64,000 nucleotides of DNA. Origin: a bacterium (GTDB lineage: Bacteria; AUK180). The stretch's first letter is position 1. Every line of letters starts with the position of its first letter. Below are positions 1-8,837 of this stretch, piece after piece. The stretch spans positions 13,022 to 77,021 of the forward strand of contig JAGLGN010000016.1 in NCBI GenBank assembly GCA_023144005.1, given 5' to 3'. A program made the position numbers and the translations under genes. The notes below the pieces were generated by a model, which did not search any database, was not told where the DNA came from, and saw only the letters and a program-made list of their open reading frames with translations.

Positions 1-2
1 AA

Positions 3-1055
<1,053 letters not shown>

Positions 1056-1059
1056 CAAA

Positions 1060-1102
1060 GGCCCAGTGGACCCAGTAGCCCAGCGGCCCAGTGTCCCAGT
1101 AA
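1060..1102. repeat. CCCAG-type tandem repeat (module C)
   Basis: The unit CCCAGT/CCCAGC recurs five times in 43 bp with 2-4 bp spacers. The same CCCAGTGGACCCAGTGG module recurs near 15157, 20332, 35663, 41356, 50402, 51583 and 53255 in either orientation. It begins 4 bp after the ligA stop. Confidence 0.85.
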
Positions 1103-1109
1103 AAATGCA

Positions 1110-1160
1110 AACAATATCCACATCCGTAACCGGAAAAACAATATTTCGTTTAACACTTTA
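1110..1160 (+). repeat. Repeat family A, left-end fragment
   Basis: This matches the left end of the long A copies near 11585, 46606 and 50466: ATCCGTAACCGG followed by CAATATTTCGTTTA. The invariant A core (ACGCCGGAGCTATCAGCC) is missing here. Other hairpin sequence follows instead, so this is a partial or rearranged copy. Confidence 0.75.
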
Positions 1161-1204
1161 ATTCTCCTGTTCCAATCATATCACGCCGCACCCCAATCAA
1201 GATA

Positions 1205-1241
1205 TGGGACATGTCGTACGCCGCAGGCGTTCGTCTGTCCC
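1205..1241. repeat. Imperfect hairpin GGGACA/TGTCCC
   Basis: GGGACA pairs with TGTCCC, and ACGCC pairs with GGCGT around the loop GCA. No T-tract follows on either side, so I do not call it a terminator. Confidence 0.5.
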
Positions 1242-1257
1242 GATGTAAAAGTTCCAA

Positions 1258-1297
1258 GCAAAGAGTTGACAGGAAGCGAAGCGTGTAAACTCTTTGC
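1258..1297. repeat. 10-bp perfect inverted repeat
   Basis: GCAAAGAGTT at 1258-1267 is the exact reverse complement of AACTCTTTGC at 1288-1297, with a 20-bp loop. It lies just before foldback element B. Confidence 0.6.
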
Positions 1298-1302
1298 CCC
1301 GC

Positions 1303-1578
1303 AGTGTTCTGATTCATAAATACGATGACAATGGAATGTTTAGATTTAAGTCAACTCCAACGAACAATGAGTGCGGTGTACCCTTAGTGGTACATAAGCA
1401 AAGAGAGAGGAAGAAATTGACCAAAGATGATATTCCCTTCGGGCTGAAGCTCTTTTTCCGTCTTCTGCGTTGCTCGTTGCTTACATACCGCAATGGGTAT
1501 GCGCCGTTCCTAGCGCCTTGAATGCGGAATAAAATTAGCATCTGCCATTGTTACCGTCTTTATGAATCAGAGCACATA
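1303..1578. mobile_element. Foldback (MITE-like) element B, full copy
   Basis: The left end GTGTTCTGATTCATAAATAC is mirrored at 1547-1578, where the sequence reads as its near reverse complement. The match extends inward for about 100 bp: GACAATGG against CCATTGTT, and the TACCCTTAGTGGTAC region against its counterpart near 1485-1505. The right arm is clearly related to sequence at 11764-11860. The element carries no convincing gene. The two overlapping open frames of 75 codons across it are opposite-strand products of the palindrome. It has the structure of a non-autonomous foldback element. I see no clear target-site duplication. Confidence 0.7.
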
Positions 1579-1612
1579 ATCACACGGAAACATTCTTAAC
1601 ATCTGCAATAAT
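1579..1612 (+). repeat. Fragment of family A right-hand tail
   Basis: AATCACACGGAAACATTCT matches the tail of the A copies near 46833 and 50712 (AATCACGCGAAAACATTCT). It sits just outside the right end of element B, as if B had inserted into an A copy. Confidence 0.5.
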
Positions 1613-1639
1613 ATATTGATTGTCCCTGAAAAAGAGAAT

Positions 1640-1690
1640 GGGAAGGTGCGTGGTTTGAAAGGAGGGGGGGGGGTATGAGTGCACCTTCCC
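1640..1690. repeat. 10-bp inverted repeat enclosing a G10 tract
   Basis: GGGAAGGTGC (1640-1649) is the exact reverse complement of GCACCTTCCC (1681-1690). The 31-bp loop holds a run of ten G at 1664-1673. Such homopolymers are prone to slippage. No gene is in frame with it. The rest of the gap to 1790 shows nothing I can name. Confidence 0.6.
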
Positions 1691-1790
1691 AAGTTTGTTA
1701 TTGTGTGTGTGAAAGAACACATTATATACAGCAACATCCGTGCCAATATCTTTTCTCCCAACACATCTAGAATAACGCCATTTTGCTTTC

Positions 1791-3278
1791 TCAGGAATGT
1801 GGACTTATATTCCACTTTGTGGAATATTTTTCCATTAACTCGTATTTCTTTACCAATTTATAGAAATATGACCTGTCGATACCGGAGATCTTGATGATGG
1901 TCTTGATATCCCATCCGTACTTCCTTATGAGGTTCTCCAGATATTCTCTGATAATTTCATCCTTCCAGTACTTAACTACCGTCTTCATCGGTTGTTCAAT
2001 ATTTATTGTTATATTTGATATCCCGCCGACATTTTCTATATCTTCGATATCCTTGGAAAAAAGGATGTCTTTCGGCCCTAATGTTTTCTCAGAAGATATG
2101 ATGATCGCTTTTTCGATGATATGCTCCAATTCTCTTATATTCCCGGGAAAGGAATATCTGAGTATTTTATGCTCTGCATGTTCGGAAAGGCCCTTTACTT
2201 CTTTACCGTGTATTCTATTGAAACGGTCGATAAAATAGTATGCGAGTGGAAGAATATCCTCCTTCCTTTCCTTCAGTGGAGGAAGATGTATGTGAAACAC
2301 ATTTAATCGGAAATACAGGTCTTTTCTAAATCTTTTTTCCTTGACTAAGCGGGGTAACTCCTGATTTGTTGCTGCGATAAGGCGAAAGTCTATCGGTATC
2401 GTTGTAGTGCTCCCCAGACGCCGAATACTTCGCTCTTCCAGGACACGAAGCAATTTGGCCTGAAGATCATAGGGCAGATCCCCTATTTCATCCAGAAATA
2501 GTGTCCCTTCGCTGGAGAGCTCGAAAAGGCCTCTTTTAGAGGTGTAAGCTCCGGAGAATGCACCCTTTTCATAGCCGAATAATTCACTCTCAAGAAGCTC
2601 ATGCGGTATAGAAGAACAGTTGATCGCCATGAAATGGCCATCGCGCCGAGGAGAAAGTTCGTGTATCGCTTGAGAGATCACATCCTTTCCTGTACCGGTC
2701 TCCCCTGTTATCAATAGACTTGTGGAAGTTTTCGCCACACTCTCCATCTCCTTGAATATTCGCTGCATCTCTTTTGAGGTACCGATAATATTTGCTGATA
2801 TAGCAGGAGTTGCCGATGACGCAGGCGTCTTGGAATCCTTCTTAACGCCGTTGTCTCTCTGCTTAATGTACTTCTCAAAAATAATATTAAATCTCACAAG
2901 GTTAACGGGTTTATTGATTATATCAAATGCACCGGCTTTGATGAGTGACAGCAAGAAATTCCTCTCCTTTGAGTCGGTGATTACAAGAGTTGGCGCATTG
3001 AAGAGAGTGGAATATTTTTCCACATATGCTTTTTCCTCCTTGCTGTTGATCTCTGCGATAAGAAGATCGTACTTCTTTTTTTTGAGATGCTTCACCGCTT
3101 CCTCATGGCCGGCTACCTGTCCGGTGTTTATGCCTTCGCCCAATAGATATTGATATACAATGCTCATCTGCGGGTTTGATGTATCGATAATAAGGACATT
3201 TATTGATCTTCTAGCCGATTCGATATATAACTCCCTTTGTTTCGGGGAAGACTTGATAGTTGAGATCATGCATTTCAA
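1791..3278 (-). CDS. Sigma54-dependent response regulator (NtrC family) with degenerate receiver
   Basis: This is an activator of sigma54 RNA polymerase, 495 residues. Residues 26-140 look like a receiver domain, but the phosphoacceptor position holds Glu (DLLIAEI, E76) and the usual acidic pair is DT instead of DD; the conserved Lys (NKP, 123) remains. The AAA+ domain is intact: Walker A GETGTGKD (192-199), GAFSGA loop (239-244; the usual T is S) and Walker B LFLDEIGD. A Fis-type helix-turn-helix ends the protein. It is last in the infC run and overlaps the preceding gene by 68 bp if the ATG at 3278 (or 3269) is used. A later non-ATG start near the end of the upstream gene is possible. The Glu suggests a fixed or phosphorylation-independent state (inference). 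Confidence 0.9.
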   Translation of the reverse strand: MKCMISTIKSSPKQRELYIESARRSINVLIIDTSNPQMSIVYQYLLGEGINTGQVAGHEEAVKHLKKKKYDLLIAEINSKEEKAYVEKYSTLFNAPTLVITDSKERNFLLSLIKAGAFDIINKPVNLVRFNIIFEKYIKQRDNGVKKDSKTPASSATPAISANIIGTSKEMQRIFKEMESVAKTSTSLLITGETGTGKDVISQAIHELSPRRDGHFMAINCSSIPHELLESELFGYEKGAFSGAYTSKRGLFELSSEGTLFLDEIGDLPYDLQAKLLRVLEERSIRRLGSTTTIPIDFRLIAATNQELPRLVKEKRFRKDLYFRLNVFHIHLPPLKERKEDILPLAYYFIDRFNRIHGKEVKGLSEHAEHKILRYSFPGNIRELEHIIEKAIIISSEKTLGPKDILFSKDIEDIENVGGISNITINIEQPMKTVVKYWKDEIIREYLENLIRKYGWDIKTIIKISGIDRSYFYKLVKKYELMEKYSTKWNISPHS

Positions 3279-4548
3279 ATACCTTTCTTGTAAAAAAGAT
3301 CCTCAGCGCTGATGAGGGATTATTGAGGCTTTCCAGGGGATGCTCCTGCATCTCAAGTATCCTTTCCCGGCATTTTTTGCCGCAGGCGCTCTCTATCTCA
3401 ATATGTTTTTCATTGATTCGAATGATAAATTCCTTATTCTCCGAGGCGAGATTCAATGTATCCTTCAAAAGCAGCTCAAATGCCTTTTTGAATAATTGTA
3501 TATCGTATTTGAAATGCGACCATTTCGAAGTGTAATCCTTCTTTACGCGGATCCCTTTTTCGATTATAACTCCTTTTTGCTCAAGCAGTATATAATCAAA
3601 TAAGGTCGGCAGGTCGTAATTAGAGCGGACAAGAGTTCCCGAATCCTTTTCCATGCGGGAAAGCCCGTCGATCAGATCGCAATTTTCCAGTATCTTCGCG
3701 ACCTCGTCCTTCAAAGGCTGAAACGCCATACTCATATCCGTCTTGCCATCCTTCAAGAGCTGTACATATCCGTCAATAACGGAAATAGAATCCTTCAAGG
3801 TGCGAGTAAAAAGATTGCCGAAGCACTCCTTCTGCGAGTACATCTCCATAAGTTTCTTATCAAGCTCGCTTATTCTCTCTTCCTCTCTACCCAGGATAAA
3901 CAAGGTGGCGACGAAATACAAAAACGGTTCGATCATCCCCCTGTCAGTGATCTGAGATTCCGGTATAAGGAATGCGGCTACGAAAGGGTCTTCGAGTATT
4001 TTAAAGCAGAGGTGATCCACACCGCCGATATTTATCTTTCCGGATCTGCTGAGCTGCTCGAGGTCAAGGATCTTATTCGGCGCTATATCGGTTTTGCCGT
4101 TGATATCAGCGGTTATGACCACATTGTCAATAAGAGCGATAAAGGAATTTATGGAGAAGCGCTTATTCAGCCGTACAATAATATTTTCAGCGGTCCTTCT
4201 CTCAAATGTATCGGAGGTTTCAACACCCGAATGTTTTTTGCCTATATTGAATCCGTAAAAGACCTTATCCATAATGGAGGAAAGAGATTGGTCCAAGTCA
4301 TAATAGGAAAGTGTAACGAATGTATATTTCTGATCTTCGGGTTTGTAAAATTGGATCGAGGTGTTACCTAATTCCGGTATTATCCTCTGCATATGGGTGA
4401 AGTGTTCCCCTGTGGCATCGAATTCCTTCAGCAGGGCCTTCAGAAATCCCTTTAACTCACTGAAATATTCATTTGTGAATGGTAGATCTCCTGAACTTAA
4501 GACCTTCTTGACATTGCCTTTTTCTGCTAAAAAAGAAAAATTTAACAC
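3211..4548 (-). CDS. Degenerate histidine-kinase-like protein
   Basis: This 445-residue protein sits where a sensor kinase would be, directly before the sigma54 regulator. Residues 110-230 look like a GAF-type sensor region (weak). Residues 243-264 (FTRTLKDSISVIDGYVQLL) align with the dimerisation/phosphoacceptor helix of histidine kinases, but the His position is Arg (about 249). The C-terminal part has no recognisable N, G1 or G2 ATP-binding box. It has no membrane segment. It may act as a protein-protein regulator of its neighbour instead of a kinase (inference). The resemblance is distant. Confidence 0.6.
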   Translation of the reverse strand: MLNFSFLAEKGNVKKVLSSGDLPFTNEYFSELKGFLKALLKEFDATGEHFTHMQRIIPELGNTSIQFYKPEDQKYTFVTLSYYDLDQSLSSIMDKVFYGFNIGKKHSGVETSDTFERRTAENIIVRLNKRFSINSFIALIDNVVITADINGKTDIAPNKILDLEQLSRSGKINIGGVDHLCFKILEDPFVAAFLIPESQITDRGMIEPFLYFVATLFILGREEERISELDKKLMEMYSQKECFGNLFTRTLKDSISVIDGYVQLLKDGKTDMSMAFQPLKDEVAKILENCDLIDGLSRMEKDSGTLVRSNYDLPTLFDYILLEQKGVIIEKGIRVKKDYTSKWSHFKYDIQLFKKAFELLLKDTLNLASENKEFIIRINEKHIEIESACGKKCRERILEMQEHPLESLNNPSSALRIFFTRKVFEMHDLNYQVFPETKGVIYRIG

Positions 4549-4568
4549 AGGACTCTAATTTACCTCTT

Positions 4569-5024
4569 TTATATAAGCCAGAGAGAAAGTATCTCCAGAT
4601 TCTTATTCGTTTGGCGAAGCCTCATTGAGAGGGTCTGGATAACGAGTTCGAGAAATTTATTGGCAAGATCAGGTTTTTCCTTTCTCAACTTGTCATAACC
4701 CTTTCTTTCCATAATGAGAAGCTTCGAGTCCTCAAAACTCCTTACAGTCGCGGATCTGGGGTAATTATCAAAGAGGGACATCTCACCAAAGAGTTCGCCC
4801 TTCTCAAGGATCTTCAATGTCTGATCCTCTCCCATCACCTCTCGCTCAACCCTGACCTTTCCGTCGACCAGCAGGAAGAGTTCCTGTCCTTCCGATTGTT
4901 CATTGACGATTATCTCATTAACTTTGAACAGTTTTTCTTCAAAATACTCTATAAACCCTTTAAGGTCGGTATCGTTCCACTGTCCGAAACCTTCAAATTT
5001 CTTAAGATCAGAATATTCCTTCAT
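4569..5024 (-). CDS. Cyclic nucleotide-binding domain protein (CRP-like, no DNA-binding domain)
   Basis: A 151-residue cNMP-binding domain. The beta-roll runs from about residue 30 to 115 and includes the phosphate-binding cassette region GELFGEMSLFDNYPRSATV, with Glu and Arg in the positions used for ribose-phosphate binding in CRP. No helix-turn-helix follows, so it is not a CRP-type transcription factor. A long helix (about 115-150) ends the protein. GAGGAGAGAGGGA precedes the ATG. It overlaps the end of the TPR gene by 17 bp and lies 20 bp before the kinase-like gene, so a role in the same signalling unit is likely (inference). Confidence 0.88.
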   Translation of the reverse strand: MKEYSDLKKFEGFGQWNDTDLKGFIEYFEEKLFKVNEIIVNEQSEGQELFLLVDGKVRVEREVMGEDQTLKILEKGELFGEMSLFDNYPRSATVRSFEDSKLLIMERKGYDKLRKEKPDLANKFLELVIQTLSMRLRQTNKNLEILSLWLI

Positions 5025-6297
5025 TCCCTCTCTCCTCTTTTAAATTAAGCCTGGAATTAATAACCTCCAGGTGCAGTTCAACTACCTGCTTGGATGATTC
5101 GTGATCAGATACCTCTACGAACCATTCAAATAGCAGTTTTGCCTTAGTCAGTATGCCGGCGTTCTCTAAGATCATACCGACATTGAACAGGGCTTCGATA
5201 TACATCGGGTCAACCGATTTTATTTTCTCCAATATTGGAAGTACTTTTTCAAATTTACCTCTGTTTATATACAAGAAAATGATCGTCAGAAGCAATGTGA
5301 TATTATCAGGGAACTTCTCAATACTTTTTAAAACGGTGCTTTCCGCCTCAGAAAATTCATATGAAAAGAAGTAAGCGTAGGAAAGTAGAGAAAGTATTTT
5401 AGGTGACTCATTTCCCCTTGTCATCTCGTCCTTGATGAATGTTATGAGTTTCTCCAAGTTTCCCCTTCTTAACATGAATTTCCCTATCTCCAATACAATG
5501 CTGGGGCTCTTTGGGTGACGCGCCAATTCCTCTTCAAGGTCGATCTCATATTCAGGAGGCAGGATCTTTCCGATACCCGCATGAAGAAAACTGTTTCCGA
5601 TATTGTAGGATTTCAGCTTCTCAACCACGATATTTGACTCCTCGATCTCACCCAGATTAAAAAGAAGGACACCATAATTGGAAAGCAGAGTAATATCATC
5701 CGGGAATTCCTTCAGACCCTCTTTGAAATACTTCTTTGCCAGAACCTGATTTCCGAGCTCATTATAAATAAGCCCCATTGAATTATAAGTAAGCGGGTCA
5801 TTCTGCATGACCAGGGATTTCTTGAACGACTGGAGAGCGGCTTTGTAATCCTTTAATTCCCATAAAAGAAAGCCGAGCTTATTATTCGACTGAGCATCCT
5901 TCGGAGTGCCGATCTCACTATTGAAGAAATCTATCGCTCTCTTGTAATCCCCTATCAATTCAAATGCGTCGATGATCTTATTGACATATGACTTATCTTT
6001 CAAATTGTAATAACAATACAGATCAAGGCCCAATACCTTTTCAATATCGCCTGTAAGCGCCCATTCCTTCTCCAGAGCCACAAGTTTATCTTTCGGGTAA
6101 TCGAACTCATAAAGTTCATTGTTCTGAAGATAATAGACCGCAAGATAGGTAAATATTACATCGGGTTCATCTCCCAAATGCCGGAACTCCTCTTCCCCGA
6201 TGAGCGCCAATGCTTGCTTATACTTACCTTTTTGCACAAGGGAGAAAAATTGACCCCCTGCGAATTTGCCTTTTTTCTTACCGCCGAATAATATCAT
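5008..6297 (-). CDS. TPR-repeat protein
   Basis: A 429-residue cytosolic protein without a signal peptide. TPR motifs are visible from about residue 125 (FNSEIGTPKDAQSNNKLGFL, YKAALQSFKKSL, NSMGLIYNELGNQVLAKKYF) and continue to about 410. No catalytic domain is seen. Its start overlaps the HEAT-repeat gene stop by one base and its end overlaps the cNMP-binding gene. It is probably a scaffold for the signalling proteins encoded downstream (inference from operon position). Confidence 0.85.
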   Translation of the reverse strand: MILFGGKKKGKFAGGQFFSLVQKGKYKQALALIGEEEFRHLGDEPDVIFTYLAVYYLQNNELYEFDYPKDKLVALEKEWALTGDIEKVLGLDLYCYYNLKDKSYVNKIIDAFELIGDYKRAIDFFNSEIGTPKDAQSNNKLGFLLWELKDYKAALQSFKKSLVMQNDPLTYNSMGLIYNELGNQVLAKKYFKEGLKEFPDDITLLSNYGVLLFNLGEIEESNIVVEKLKSYNIGNSFLHAGIGKILPPEYEIDLEEELARHPKSPSIVLEIGKFMLRRGNLEKLITFIKDEMTRGNESPKILSLLSYAYFFSYEFSEAESTVLKSIEKFPDNITLLLTIIFLYINRGKFEKVLPILEKIKSVDPMYIEALFNVGMILENAGILTKAKLLFEWFVEVSDHESSKQVVELHLEVINSRLNLKEERGNEGIF

Positions 6298-7733
6298 TAA
6301 TTACCCATTCCCAGAAATTGTATCTCCGCAAAATATGCGATATACGGGTCAGCGTCATTCATGGCCTTCTCAAGTATGGGTTTTGCGATGTCACGCGGAT
6401 ACTTGATCACTTCAATAAGGACCTTCTCTTTCAATTCCATCGCGTACTCCTCGCTTCCGAAGACACTTTCCATATAAGGGAGGAGGGAGTCGCATTGTAT
6501 CTCCGAACCTGCTTCCAGCGCGGCGAAGATAACCGAGAAAATAGGAAGAGTGACCAATTTGGGAAGGCTGTCGCAAACCTGAATGAATTTCCACTCCTTC
6601 GAATAGTTCAATGCCAGTTCCACTGCCTTCAGGTCCTTGGATCCCAGGAGTTTAATGATATTCGCCTTGTATGCGGTCTCACCGTATGAATAAAGGATAC
6701 CGTAAGCCATTACCCAGATATGATCGTTCTTATAGACCTTAACAAGTCTTTTCATTGTCTTTGAGATCGTCGCATCTTTGCCAACATCTTTGAATACCTT
6801 CAGTATCTCCGCGATGAAAATGGGATGGTCAAAGTAGAATCCGTCAAGAACATCCGCGCAAAGTGCCTCTATGCCCCTATTGTAGCCACAGAGCTTCATC
6901 AAATGGCCCGCTTCCGCCCGTACCCTGATGTCTACTTCCGAATAGGTGAAAATTGGATTGAGCACCCTCATCGCCCAAGTAGTTTTAAAACGCCCCTTGC
7001 CTATAGAACGGATCGTGCGAAGCGCCGAAAGGAGATAGTCGGAATCGTCATCCGGTTTGATATAATCAATTATGGCATCTGCAAGTGAGGGGTCTCCGAT
7101 CTCCTGAAGTGATTGTACGGCAGCTATGCGCAGCAGGTAATTATCGCTTTTCAAAAGTTCGATCAATTTACCTGATACCTGGCTGGCCTTCAGTTTTCCC
7201 AGTGCCTTGGCGCTGGCGATCATAAGATTATCATTTTTTGTGTCAAAATTCTTTGCCAGATCAACAATAACAGATTTATCGCCGATAGAACCCAGTACCT
7301 CAATAACAGAGATCTTTGTGAAATCATCGCCTGTTTTCAAGAGGCTCTTCATTGCCGGAAGAGCGGGTTTACCTATACTGATAAGCAATTCCAGCGCTCC
7401 CAACTTGATATAATCATTATCGCTATCCAAAAAGAGCGCGAGATCAGGTATGATTATTTCCCCATAGGTCTTAAGTGTTTCAAAGGCCGCAATGCGGATC
7501 TTCGCGTTCTCCGAACCGAGGAGTTCTATGATCTGCGGTATCGGCTCGGCGAAGAATTTCCCGCTATTGTTCATTTCCGTGGTACTCTTTAAGGCATTCA
7601 TCACCTTTCCGAAGTACTGCTTGGGATTGGCATTAAGATCTCTTAATATCTGCTGATTCGCGGAATCCTGATTACATGCGTTGAACATCAGCAGGAAAGC
7701 AACGAAGGTTAACATTAACGCTCTTTTTTTCAT
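6297..7733 (-). CDS. HEAT-repeat lipoprotein
   Basis: A 478-residue protein with an N-terminal signal (MKKRALMLTFVAFLLMFNAC) ending in a likely lipidated Cys20. HEAT/PBS-lyase-type repeats fill about residues 65-460, with recurring patterns such as IRIAAFETLKTYG, IKLGALELLISIGKPA and LRIAAVQSLQEIGDPS. The repeats form helical solenoids used for protein binding. No catalytic motif is present. It follows the small lipoprotein gene with no gap and precedes the TPR gene by an overlap of one base. Confidence 0.85.
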   Translation of the reverse strand: MKKRALMLTFVAFLLMFNACNQDSANQQILRDLNANPKQYFGKVMNALKSTTEMNNSGKFFAEPIPQIIELLGSENAKIRIAAFETLKTYGEIIIPDLALFLDSDNDYIKLGALELLISIGKPALPAMKSLLKTGDDFTKISVIEVLGSIGDKSVIVDLAKNFDTKNDNLMIASAKALGKLKASQVSGKLIELLKSDNYLLRIAAVQSLQEIGDPSLADAIIDYIKPDDDSDYLLSALRTIRSIGKGRFKTTWAMRVLNPIFTYSEVDIRVRAEAGHLMKLCGYNRGIEALCADVLDGFYFDHPIFIAEILKVFKDVGKDATISKTMKRLVKVYKNDHIWVMAYGILYSYGETAYKANIIKLLGSKDLKAVELALNYSKEWKFIQVCDSLPKLVTLPIFSVIFAALEAGSEIQCDSLLPYMESVFGSEEYAMELKEKVLIEVIKYPRDIAKPILEKAMNDADPYIAYFAEIQFLGMGN

Positions 7734-8138
7734 CTATTTCTCCTCTTCACCAACAATTATATTGTGAATGTACCACAGGTCTTTTATGTCTCTTATGACG
7801 ACCTTGATCTTTTCGGTCTTCCCGGTACCTTTCTCTCTTAAAAAAAGGTGCACGACATTGATATTGCCCAGTGTATCATCCAAAATAAAATCAGTTTTAA
7901 CTATCTTTACATATCCCGAAGAAAGCAGCTTCATAATACTCTTTATCTCCGCATCCGTAGGATTATAATGCTTTTCATCAAGCATCATGCGGAATTCCTT
8001 CAAATTTCTAATGGTAGAAACACTTTTCAGGGTTTCGATCGTAGAATTAGGGGTTCTGAGATCCAAGTCCACATAGCAGGACAGGAACAGAAATACCGTT
8101 AATATCAGGAGTGAAATGCGGAGTCCTTTCATCGTCAT
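7734..8138 (-). CDS. Small putative lipoprotein, unknown function
   Basis: 134 residues: a hydrophobic signal (ISLLILTVFLFLSC) with a candidate lipidation Cys near position 21, then a small alpha/beta domain that resembles the DUF4878/SnoaL-like fold only loosely (TLKSVSTIRNLKEFRMMLD ... KIKVVIRDIKDLWYIHNI). I do not recognise the family. Two Met codons lie at the start (ATGACGATG) and either may be used. It sits between ktrA (27 bp) and the HEAT lipoprotein (0 bp) in the infC run. Confidence 0.7.
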   Translation of the reverse strand: MTMKGLRISLLILTVFLFLSCYVDLDLRTPNSTIETLKSVSTIRNLKEFRMMLDEKHYNPTDAEIKSIMKLLSSGYVKIVKTDFILDDTLGNINVVHLFLREKGTGKTEKIKVVIRDIKDLWYIHNIIVGEEEK

Positions 8139-8165
8139 TTATTTTACTCTATTTCGAAAAGAAGG

Positions 8166-8828
8166 TCAAGAAATCTTTTCCTTTTCCTGGAATTTCATGA
8201 CATCTTCCATTTTACCCATCACCATCAGAATATCGTTCTCTTTGATAACGGTATCCGGAGAAGGTATAAGATTAACATCCCCATTGCTTTTAACTCCTAT
8301 AACATTGAGATTATAGACATTTCTGATTTTGAGCTCGATTATCGATTTTCCAGTAAAACTCTTCGGTGAACGGAATTCAATATAGTAAACATCACCGGAA
8401 AATTCAAAGGAATCGAGAATATTAGGCCCAACAAGAGAATTGGCGAGTCGTTTACCACCCTCAACCTCGGGAAGTACTACCCTGTCGGCGCCGATCTTCA
8501 TAAGGACCTTTTCCTGCAGGCCGGTCACAGCCTTCGCCACGATCTTCTCAATACCCATTTCCTTCAATAAAACCGTGATCATTACGGAAGATTCCAGGTC
8601 TGTGCCGATAGAAACAACGGCAACATCGTATTTGCTGACACCGATTGCCTTTAATGCGTTTTCATCGGTAGCGTCTATAGCCACACTGCTTGTGGCGAAT
8701 GATTGAGCGAATTGCGCCTTTTCCGGGTCCTTGTCTATCGCAAGGACCTCCATATGCAATTCATTTAAACGCTTACATACAGAGAGACCGAACTCCCCCA
8801 TCCCTACAATGATGTACTTCTGAGCCAT
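8166..8828 (-). CDS. ktrA: K+ uptake regulatory protein KtrA/TrkA (RCK)
   Basis: This 220-residue cytosolic subunit gates the KtrB potassium channel. The N-terminal RCK/Rossmann domain starts YIIVGMGEFGLSVCKRL (GxGxxG) with an Asp (IDKD) that binds the nucleotide ribose. The RCK_C domain covers about 135-215 and ends ENDILMVMG. The size fits single-RCK KtrA, not the double-RCK TrkA. It lies 9 bp after ktrB. Confidence 0.95.
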   Translation of the reverse strand: MAQKYIIVGMGEFGLSVCKRLNELHMEVLAIDKDPEKAQFAQSFATSSVAIDATDENALKAIGVSKYDVAVVSIGTDLESSVMITVLLKEMGIEKIVAKAVTGLQEKVLMKIGADRVVLPEVEGGKRLANSLVGPNILDSFEFSGDVYYIEFRSPKSFTGKSIIELKIRNVYNLNVIGVKSNGDVNLIPSPDTVIKENDILMVMGKMEDVMKFQEKEKIS

Positions 8829-8837
8829 TACTGCCTC

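Noticed and set aside
1294-1541. Two 75-codon open frames on opposite strands
   Set aside because: They overlap and lie in the palindromic element B; no Shine-Dalgarno, no domain, low-complexity translation.
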